Shown here: piece by piece, positions 53,294 to 59,881 of the stretch
Layout: each line of letters starts with the position of its first letter
Position numbering within the stretch: the stretch's first letter is position 1
NCBI GenBank assembly: GCA_022825895.1
Contig: JAJDVX010000010.1
Coordinates: 149,438 to 213,437 of the forward strand
DNA: 64,000 bases
DNA from: Chloroflexota bacterium
Lineage (GTDB): Bacteria; Chloroflexota; UBA11872
Direction of reading: 5' to 3'
Translations under genes and position numbers: made by a program
Notes under the pieces: generated by a model
The model's input: the letters and a program-made list of their open reading frames with translations, nothing else
The model's database searches: none
What the model was told of the DNA's origin: nothing

Positions 53294-54862
53294 CGTGATT
53301 CGAGCTATCTGACCCGAAGGGACTATGCCTCCGAGCGAGACCCTCGCGAACTTCCGCTGTACCTCGAGGGCGTGGCCGCTCTTTCTCCCTCTTCCTTGTG
53401 GAGACCTTTGCAAACCGCCCCACGTCCTCGAATGTGCAGCTGCGCCTTAATCCCTCTCCTGGGGGAGAGGGTTGGGGTGAGGGGTCTACCGCGCAACCAG
53501 CCTGGGGTTACGCAAAGGTCTCCCGGGAGAGGGCTGGAGTGAGTGTGGCCGCCTCGGTGAAGCCGCCAGGCCGAAGTCGAGCACCTTGCGCCGCGGCCGC
53601 CCCTCTTCACTCTCTCCTGGGAGGACTCTGCAAGACTCGCCTGGCCCTCACCTCGGCAGCCTCTTTCTCCCTCTCCCTTGAGGGAGAGGGTTGGGGTGAG
53701 GGTGGCTGCCGGCCCCAGCAACCTCGCAACGTCACCAGCAACCCACGCCGAATCGCCCGCCCTTCTTCCTCTCCTGAGGCTCATGTACCCCCCCGGCGTC
53801 CTCAAAGCTGCGGCCGCTCTTCCTCCCTCTCCCCGTGGAGACCTTTGCGAAACCCCCTGCTCCTCGAAATTGCAGCCGCTCGTTCTCCCTCTCCCTTGAG
53901 GGAGAGGGATGGGGTGAGGGTGGCTGCTATCCCAACCACCCACCCAGGGGTCCAGCAACCCGGCCCGGAAAGCTCGCCTCTTAATCCCTCTCGGGGGGAG
54001 GGTTGGGGTGAGGCGTCTTCCGCGCAACCGCCGAACCCACACTGAGCCGCCTCTTCCTCCCTCTCCCTTGAGGGAGAGGGTTGGGGTGAGGGTGGCTGCC
54101 GGCCCCAGCAACCTCGCAACGTCACCACCAACCCACGCCGAATCGCCCGCCCTCCTTCTCCTGAGGCTCTTGTAACCCCCGGCGTCCTCAAAGCCGCGGC
54201 CGCTCTTCCTCCCTCTCCCCGTGGGAGAGGGTTGGGGTGAGGGTCTTCCGCGCACCCATCACACCAGCGACCAAGACAGTTGGAGGCCGCGGTTCTTCAC
54301 CCTCTCCGAGGGGAGAGGCAGAACCTGTCCTGAGCTTGCCGAAGGATTCGGCCGTCTTCGGCCGAAATCGGTGAGGGGTCTTCCGCGCAACCAACCCTGG
54401 ATTACGCAAGGGTCTCGCTCCTGGGAAACCCGTGCAAAACGCTCGGTGCCCCCAGAGCTCGGCCCCTCTTGCTCCCTCTCCCCGTGGGAGAGGGCTGGGG
54501 TGAGGGTCTTCCGCGCAACCAAGCCAGGGTTACGCAAAGCTCTCGCTAAGGAGACGCCGTCCTATTCCCTCTCCCTGGCAGGGAGAGGGCCAGGGTGAGG
54601 GTCGAAAGCCCGGAGTCGCTCCCAAGCCCCGAGCCAACCAGGCCGCCGCCCTCGCCGCCGCCGTTCTTCCCCTCTGCTGCGGGTTAGACAAGGGGGCTAC
54701 CGGGCACCCAGCCACGGGTTACGCAAGGGTCTCCCGTGGGAGAGGGTTGGGGTGAGGGTCTTCCGCGCACCAAATCCCAAGACCACCTGAATCGCTGGAC
54801 GCACCCGCCACTCCCAGCCAGCCCTCTCTCACCTCTCACTCCTCTCCCCTCGCTACTTCCTA
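53294..54862. repeat. 1.6-kb array of palindromic intergenic repeats
   Basis: About ten units of the hairpin CCCTCTCCC-(TTGA/CGT)-GGGAGAGGG followed by (T/C)TGGGGTGAGGGT: clear ones near 53453, 53670, 53890, 54058, 54211, 54474 and 54570, partial ones near 53521, 53986, 54300 and 54730. Between them lie CTTCCGCGCAACC...GGGTTACGCAAAGGTCTC modules (53487, 54378, 54508, 54694). Sub-blocks such as AACCTCGCAACGTCACCA-CAACCCACGCCGAATCGCCCGCC occur twice (53718 and 54108), evidence of recent block duplication. No gene is credible; the many open frames are translations of repeats. Confidence 0.85.
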
Positions 54863-55960
54863 ATGGGTGAGGTCTCTCCAGGCGCCAGCCCCCCAGCCAC
54901 GCCAAAGTCCCTCAAGGGCGTCACCATCGCCCGCGGCGCCCTCGCCCAAGCCGGCCAGATCGTCAATGAAATCGCCCCCACCAACCGCGTCTTCCTCTGC
55001 GCCGACACCGTCGTCATGGACCTCCTGGGCGATCGCGTCACCCACGCCCTCACCGCCTCAGGCCTCCAGGTCCGCCCCCACACCTTTGAACCCGGCGAAG
55101 AAAGCAAATCCCTCCGCGTCGCCGCCGACCTCTACGACTGGCTTGCCGCCGAACGCGCCGAACGCCGCGAACCCCTCATCGCCCTTGGCGGCGGAGTCGC
55201 CGGCGACCTCGTCGGCTTCGTCGCCGCCACCTACGCCCGCGGCATCCCCCTCGTCCAGATTCCCACCACCCTGCTCGCCCAGATCGACAGCAGCATCGGC
55301 GGCAAAGTCGCCGTTGATCTGCCCGCCGGCAAAAACCTCGTCGGCGCCTTCTACCCCGCCCACCGCGTCATCATCGACCCCGACGCCCTCGCCACCCTGC
55401 CCCGCCCCCAGCTCATCGCCGACTACGCCGAAGTCATCAAGACCGCCGTCATCTTCGATTCCGACCTCTTCGACCTCATCGAAGCCTCAACCCACAAGCT
55501 CCACGACCCCGAACTCCTCGCCCAACTCGTCGAACGCTGCGTCCGTTGGAAAGCCAAAGTCGTCGACGAAGACCCCGAAGACCGCGGCATCCGCGCCATC
55601 CTCAACTACGGCCACACCATCGCCCACGCCATCGAAACCGTCGCCGGCTACGGCGCCTATCGCCACGGCGAAGCCGTCGCCATCGGCATGGTCGGCGCCG
55701 GCCGCCTCGCCGCCCAAACCGGCCACTGGACCGAGGCCGAAGCCACCCGCCAGAACACCCTCCTCGCCGCCATCGGCCTCCCCACTACGTTTACTGGCAT
55801 CCAGCCCGCCCACGTCCTCGACGCCATGCTCCGCGACAAAAAAGTCCAAAACGGCGTCATCCGCTGGGTCCTCCCCACCACCCTCGGCCACGCCACCGTC
55901 AACAACCAACTAGACCCCACCCTCGTCACCAACGTCGTCCACACCCTCACCTCTTCGTAG
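54863..55960 (+). CDS. aroB: 3-dehydroquinate synthase
   Basis: 365 residues, shikimate pathway. NAD and metal site segments: GGGVAGDLVGFVAATYARGI, QIPTTLLAQIDSSIGGKVAV, KNLVGAFYPAHRVIIDP, NYGHTIAHAIE and RHGEAVAIGM. The stop is TAG inside TTCGTAG, the first bases of palindromic repeat copy 6, exactly as in the ABC exporter gene at 5.8 kb, so the repeat has set the C-terminus. Start ATG lies at the end of the repeat array with no clear Shine-Dalgarno. Confidence 0.94.
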   Translation: MGEVSPGASPPATPKSLKGVTIARGALAQAGQIVNEIAPTNRVFLCADTVVMDLLGDRVTHALTASGLQVRPHTFEPGEESKSLRVAADLYDWLAAERAERREPLIALGGGVAGDLVGFVAATYARGIPLVQIPTTLLAQIDSSIGGKVAVDLPAGKNLVGAFYPAHRVIIDPDALATLPRPQLIADYAEVIKTAVIFDSDLFDLIEASTHKLHDPELLAQLVERCVRWKAKVVDEDPEDRGIRAILNYGHTIAHAIETVAGYGAYRHGEAVAIGMVGAGRLAAQTGHWTEAEATRQNTLLAAIGLPTTFTGIQPAHVLDAMLRDKKVQNGVIRWVLPTTLGHATVNNQLDPTLVTNVVHTLTSS

Positions 55961-55993
55961 GGGCCGGTTTGTAACCGGCCTCTTCCGGTCGAA
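55956..55993 (+). repeat. GGCCGGTT palindromic repeat, copy 6, at the aroB stop
   Basis: CGTAG then GGGCCGGTT-TGT-AACCGGCC (hairpin 55962-55980) and CTCTTCCGGTCGAAA. Its TAG is the aroB stop codon. Loop and right flank match copies 4 and 5. Confidence 0.9.
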
Positions 55994-56083
55994 ACGCGTT
56001 GGTTGAACCCTGCACCCCGTCCCCACCCCAATCTCACGCACGGACGCCGTCCCCAATCCGCCCGTCTTCGTCCCCGCCCACTC

Positions 56084-56116
56084 GTGCGTACGGGCCGCTT
56101 TCCAACCGGCCTCTTC
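56084..56116 (+). repeat. GGCCGGTT palindromic repeat, copy 7 (diverged)
   Basis: GTGCGTACGGGCCGCTTTCCAACCGGCCTCTTCC: flanks kept, left arm GGCCGCTT with one mismatch, right arm AACCGGCC. Between copies 6 and 7 and the next gene I see no other feature. Confidence 0.7.
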
Positions 56117-56167
56117 CATGCTCCCAAGCCACCCCTGGCAACCAACCCTGACCATCCCCCCAAATCT

Positions 56168-56196
56168 TTGTCATTCACATCATGAATGATTATCAT
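56168..56196 (+). promoter_or_regulatory. Promoter with palindromic operator in its spacer
   Basis: TTGTCA (56168-56173), a spacer of exactly 17 bases, and TATCAT (56191-56196); each hexamer has five of six consensus bases. A perfect inverted repeat TCATTCA-CATCA-TGAATGA (56171-56189) fills the spacer. A dimeric repressor bound there would block polymerase. The expected transcription start (about 56203) coincides with the ATG at 56204. Confidence 0.7.
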
Positions 56197-56203
56197 GCAC
56201 ACC

Positions 56204-57427
56204 ATGGCGGAAAACCTCCTCCCTCGCCTCGTCACACCCACCCTCGATCACCGGCTCCGCGTCATGCCCGCCGTCGTCGTCACCGGCGCTCGCCAGGCCG
56301 GCAAGAGCACCCTCGCCCAGGAACTCACGCCGGGAAATCGACGCTTCATCACCTTGGACGATCTCGACGCCTTGGACGCTGCCCGACGCGATCCCGAACT
56401 CCTCGTCGGCGGCCATCAGCCCGTCACCATCGACGAGGTCCAGCGCGAGCCCAACCTCTTGCACGCCGTCAAACTCGCCATCGACCGCCACCGCCAGCCC
56501 GGCCAGTTCCTTCTCACCGGTTCCGCAAACCTGCTCATGATGCAGCGCGTCTCCGAGTCCCTGGCGGGCCGCGCCAGCTACTTGACAATCTGGCCCATGA
56601 CTCGGCGCGAGCAGCGCGGACTCGGGCGCGCCGGCATCTGGGACCAGCTGCTGCAAGCGCCCGACCGCGATTGGCCTGACCTCCTGCAAGACCAGCCCGA
56701 TTCACCCAAGGACTGGCGCTCGCTGGCCCGCCGCGGCGGCTTCCCCACCCCCGCCATCCACCTCGCCGACCCTGAGTCGCGCGCCGTCTGGTTCGATGGC
56801 TACGTTCGCACCTACCTCGAACGCGACCTCCAGCGCCTTTCGTCCATCGCCGCCCTCCCCGACTTCCGGCGCCTCATGCGCGCCGCCTGCCTGCGCCTGG
56901 GACAACTCGTCAACCAGACCGAGCTTGGCCGCGACGTAGGGCTGCCGCAGCCAACCGTCCGTCGCTACCTCAACCTGCTGGAGACCTCCTACTTGCTCAC
57001 TCGCCTTCCCGCCTACGCCGTCAACCGCACCAAGCGCCTCATCAAGTCACCCAAGCTCTATTGGGGCGATACCGGCGTCGCCCTCCACCTCAGCCAGGAA
57101 ACCCAACCCCGCGGCGCCCACCTGGAGAACCTCGTCCTGCACGACCTCCTCGCCTGGCGCGACGCCCGCCTCGATTCCGCGGAAGTCTTCTACTGGCGCA
57201 CCACCATCGGCGAAGAAGTCGACTTCGTCATCGAGACCGGCGACCGGCTCCTTCCCATCGAAATCAAAGCCACCACCCGCCCCCGCCGCCGCGACACCGC
57301 CAACCTGCGCACCTTCCAGGCCGAATACGGCGATCGCAGCCGAGCCGGTCTCCTCCTCCACGCCGGAACCCTCACCGACTGGATCACCCCCACCATCCTC
57401 GCCACCCCCTGGTCCCGCCTCATCTAG
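56204..57427 (+). CDS. AAA-family ATPase with DUF4143 domain
   Basis: 407 residues from ATG 56204; an earlier ATG (56186) lies in the promoter and is rejected. N-terminal AAA_14 domain with Walker A VVTGARQAGKSTLAQEL and Walker B-like VTIDEVQREPNLL, then FLLTGSANLLMMQ. The C-terminal DUF4143 domain has YVRTYLERDLQRLSSI, LPQPTVRRYLNLLETSYLL and a nuclease-like patch GEEVDFVIETGDRLLPIEIK (D...ExK). Proteins of this kind occur as solitary, often mobile or toxin-like genes; no function is established. Regulation: see the adjacent palindrome, which may be its own operator. Confidence 0.82.
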   Translation: MAENLLPRLVTPTLDHRLRVMPAVVVTGARQAGKSTLAQELTPGNRRFITLDDLDALDAARRDPELLVGGHQPVTIDEVQREPNLLHAVKLAIDRHRQPGQFLLTGSANLLMMQRVSESLAGRASYLTIWPMTRREQRGLGRAGIWDQLLQAPDRDWPDLLQDQPDSPKDWRSLARRGGFPTPAIHLADPESRAVWFDGYVRTYLERDLQRLSSIAALPDFRRLMRAACLRLGQLVNQTELGRDVGLPQPTVRRYLNLLETSYLLTRLPAYAVNRTKRLIKSPKLYWGDTGVALHLSQETQPRGAHLENLVLHDLLAWRDARLDSAEVFYWRTTIGEEVDFVIETGDRLLPIEIKATTRPRRRDTANLRTFQAEYGDRSRAGLLLHAGTLTDWITPTILATPWSRLI

Positions 57428-57502
57428 CCACCACCCAGACCGTCCCCTCCGCCTCTTCTCTCAACGCTCACTACTCTCAGCTCACTCCTTCCCCACCCCC
57501 CC

Positions 57503-57551
57503 GTTCGTGGTGAGCCGATTCGGAGTCCGTCGGAGAACCGCGTCGAACAAC
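57503..57551 (+). repeat. TTCGTGGTGAGCC palindromic repeat, copy 3
   Basis: CGTTCGTGGTGAGCCGATTCGGAGTCCGTCGGAGAACCGCGTCGAACAAC, read in two parts. It lies in the 339-base spacer 57428-57766, which also holds a TATACT (57729-57734) that may serve the next gene. Nothing else is evident there. Confidence 0.7.
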
Positions 57552-57766
57552 TTGGGCCCAGCAACCAAGCCTCCTAACTGGTCCCCCCGCCGTCTTCATC
57601 CCTTCTGGAGTAGCGGCGGCATCCGCGACCTGCCCGTCTTCCGCTCCCTCGGGAGATCCCTGCAGTGGATCCGATCTGAAAGCTCAGCGCCTAGCGTCAG
57701 TTTGTCGGCGAGAGCACGAGGACATAACTATACTTACAGGATCATTCAATCAAGTCCCAGCACAAT

Positions 57767-58807
57767 ATGACATCCGGAGCTTTCCGACAGGACAGATTCG
57801 ACGTGGTTTCAGAATTCGCTAATCTATCGCTTGCCCATGACATTCCTCTAAACAACCCTCAAGCAGGTCCCAGACTATCCACTTTGATCGACAGCCATAT
57901 CACCGAAGCACTATCCGACGATGCCGTGCTTCACGGCAAGAGAACAGAGGCTATGTTCGAAGCGTTGCTTATTAGCCTTGGAGAATATAAGTTACTCAAG
58001 TGCGAGGACAAAGGCACAGTACACTCTGATGGAAGTTTTCAGGCACCGGACTATCGCGTCGTCCTCCTAGATGGTTCTCAATGGTTGATTGAAGTTAAGA
58101 ATGCCTATATCCCGCACCCATTTCGGCAACAGCGTCGCTTCATGAAGCCAGAATATCTGACCAACATGCAAAACTACGCTTCCGCCACCGGAGGTGAGCT
58201 AAAGCTGGCTGTCTATTGGGCCAGATGGGGCATATGGACACTTGTGTCTCCCGGTCAGTTGATCGAGGACCACCGAGGCTTGACTCTCGACCTGGAAACT
58301 GGAGTTCGGTTTAACGAATTAGGAGTCCTTGGTGATCGTATGATTGGTACTCGGCCTCCTCTTAGGCTTCGATTGGAAGCTGATGTCAACGAACCTGCTT
58401 CAATTGGAGCTGATGGTAAGATCTCATTCACCATCGGTAACGCGAGACTGTTTTGCGGTTCTGATGAGATTCTCGATCCCATTGAGAAACAGATAGCATG
58501 GGTCTTCATTCAATATGGTGAATGGCGAGAAGTCGGACCGGATACAGTAATTCACGATGGGCGATGCAAGGCGATTGAGTATAGTTGGGTGCCGGAAGAG
58601 CGAGCAAACTGCGGCTTCGAGATTATCGGCTCTCTTAGTAGAATGTTCAGCCGCTACTACGCGACACGCACCTTGCAGGACCAACAGGTCGTTCAAATTC
58701 ATGCACCATTACGACCCAACTGGTTTCGGCCTCTCATCGACGCAGACTACAAGCGGAGAGATTTGCCTCTTTGGAGATTTAAGATGAGGACAAAAGATAG
58801 GACCTGA
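57767..58807 (+). CDS. Putative PD-(D/E)XK nuclease-like protein
   Basis: 346 residues of unrecognised family in a clearly AT-richer stretch than its neighbours. The N-terminal half fits a PD-(D/E)XK core: helix KRTEAMFEALLISLGEY (Glu61 or Glu65), strand APDYRVVLL (Asp95), strand QWLIEVKNAY (Glu109, Lys111), and then KLAVYWARWGIWTLV. The C-terminal half (about 150-346) is unlike anything I know. No Shine-Dalgarno stands before the ATG. It is convergent with the next gene. A role in defence is inference from neighbours (type IIL enzyme, DUF3825-like protein). Confidence 0.6.
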   Translation: MTSGAFRQDRFDVVSEFANLSLAHDIPLNNPQAGPRLSTLIDSHITEALSDDAVLHGKRTEAMFEALLISLGEYKLLKCEDKGTVHSDGSFQAPDYRVVLLDGSQWLIEVKNAYIPHPFRQQRRFMKPEYLTNMQNYASATGGELKLAVYWARWGIWTLVSPGQLIEDHRGLTLDLETGVRFNELGVLGDRMIGTRPPLRLRLEADVNEPASIGADGKISFTIGNARLFCGSDEILDPIEKQIAWVFIQYGEWREVGPDTVIHDGRCKAIEYSWVPEERANCGFEIIGSLSRMFSRYYATRTLQDQQVVQIHAPLRPNWFRPLIDADYKRRDLPLWRFKMRTKDRT

Positions 58808-58895
58808 GATTGGTTCAAAAGACTCATAGGAGGACTATTTGCTCTGACAGCAAAGCAGATGTGAGAGGGAGCGTAATCGTGAATCTGAAAGTTCC

Positions 58896-59669
58896 CTAAG
58901 GCTGGAGCCAATCTCGATCAGGCTTAGCTAGCTGCCTAGCATTGTTGTAGGCCATGTCAAGTGTAAGGCAAGTTGTTGCCCGATAGAAGTCTTCGTGTAT
59001 ATCTGCTACAAGTGCAAGATCGGCATGCTGCGGGTTGCTGAAGCACAATGGAAGAAGTAGCTGCACATGTTCCCTATAGTACTGAGGAATTGCAGTCTTA
59101 TAGTTTCTCCGTGCTCGTTCGCGTGCGTTGTCAATTGCCCCGTTCAGTATGTTCTGTAGGGCAAAATCCGACATTGAACGATACGGTTCGGGAAATCTCT
59201 CTCTAGGAGTCGCTTCAATGATGTGTTCGATGTTCACGCGAAACGGCTTTCGCGAGTCAAGGACGAGAACTGAAGGATCGTCAAAATAGTGAGCTAAGTC
59301 TGGTAGCTCTGGGAAAATGCTGAGTTCCCATTGTCCGCTTCGAAACCATCCTTTAAAGTACCACTGCTGACGTGCATCTTCCCAACGATTCGCCTCAAAA
59401 GAGGCGAACAGAGACTCTTGGTTAGGTGTAACTAGGCCAGTGTTGAAGCAGGCGAAGTCTCCATTGCTGGATAAATTGATCTTACGCTCCTCAGCAAGTC
59501 TCGTATATGTATGCCTAATATAGTTATATAGGATTGGGGATTCGTGTTCATTTGGGCTGTTCTGGTACTGCCAGTCTTCCGCTTCTGCTTGCCCTGCGAG
59601 TTCTCGCAACTGGTCGTCTCTGTTGGGAAACCAGGCGAATTCAAAGAGCTCTTCTGGCCAAGATTGCAT
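58896..59669 (-). CDS. DUF3825-like protein
   Basis: 257 residues. The segments DFACFNTGLVTPNQESLFA, LCFSNPQHADLALVADI and TCLTLDMAYNNARQLAKPD match, from memory, the DUF3825 domain, an uncharacterised domain known from bacterial proteins that often also carry RNA-related modules. Here it is nearly the whole protein, with a Trp/Glu-rich opening (MQSWPEELFEFAWFPNRDD). Codon use is AT-richer than the chromosome. It faces the PD-(D/E)XK-like gene across an 88-base gap, and a type IIL gene follows on the same strand 212 bases upstream. Confidence 0.6.
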   Translation of the reverse strand: MQSWPEELFEFAWFPNRDDQLRELAGQAEAEDWQYQNSPNEHESPILYNYIRHTYTRLAEERKINLSSNGDFACFNTGLVTPNQESLFASFEANRWEDARQQWYFKGWFRSGQWELSIFPELPDLAHYFDDPSVLVLDSRKPFRVNIEHIIEATPRERFPEPYRSMSDFALQNILNGAIDNARERARRNYKTAIPQYYREHVQLLLPLCFSNPQHADLALVADIHEDFYRATTCLTLDMAYNNARQLAKPDRDWLQP

Positions 59670-59881
59670 TTGGTACCGTGATCATGCGAATGAGAGCAAC
59701 ATGCTAGCAGATGTCGCCAGAGTGGCAAATTGCTGCTTGTCCACTGACGGTATGCGTCAGACCTGATTGTCGGAAAGCTGTGGATGTCGCCTAGTAATCT
59801 AACGACTTCCGAACTTCCTTTCGGACAGGAGAACTTCAATTCGGCTTGGCCTCGCATACGACGGAAGCAAGCCACGTTGCA

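Noticed and set aside
53294..54862. Possible CRISPR array
   Set aside because: Units are palindromic hairpins of variable length at irregular spacing with related, not unique, intervals; no cas genes are present.
56186..56203. First ATG as start of the DUF4143 gene
   Set aside because: It lies inside the promoter spacer and palindrome; the transcript is predicted to begin at the ATG at 56204.
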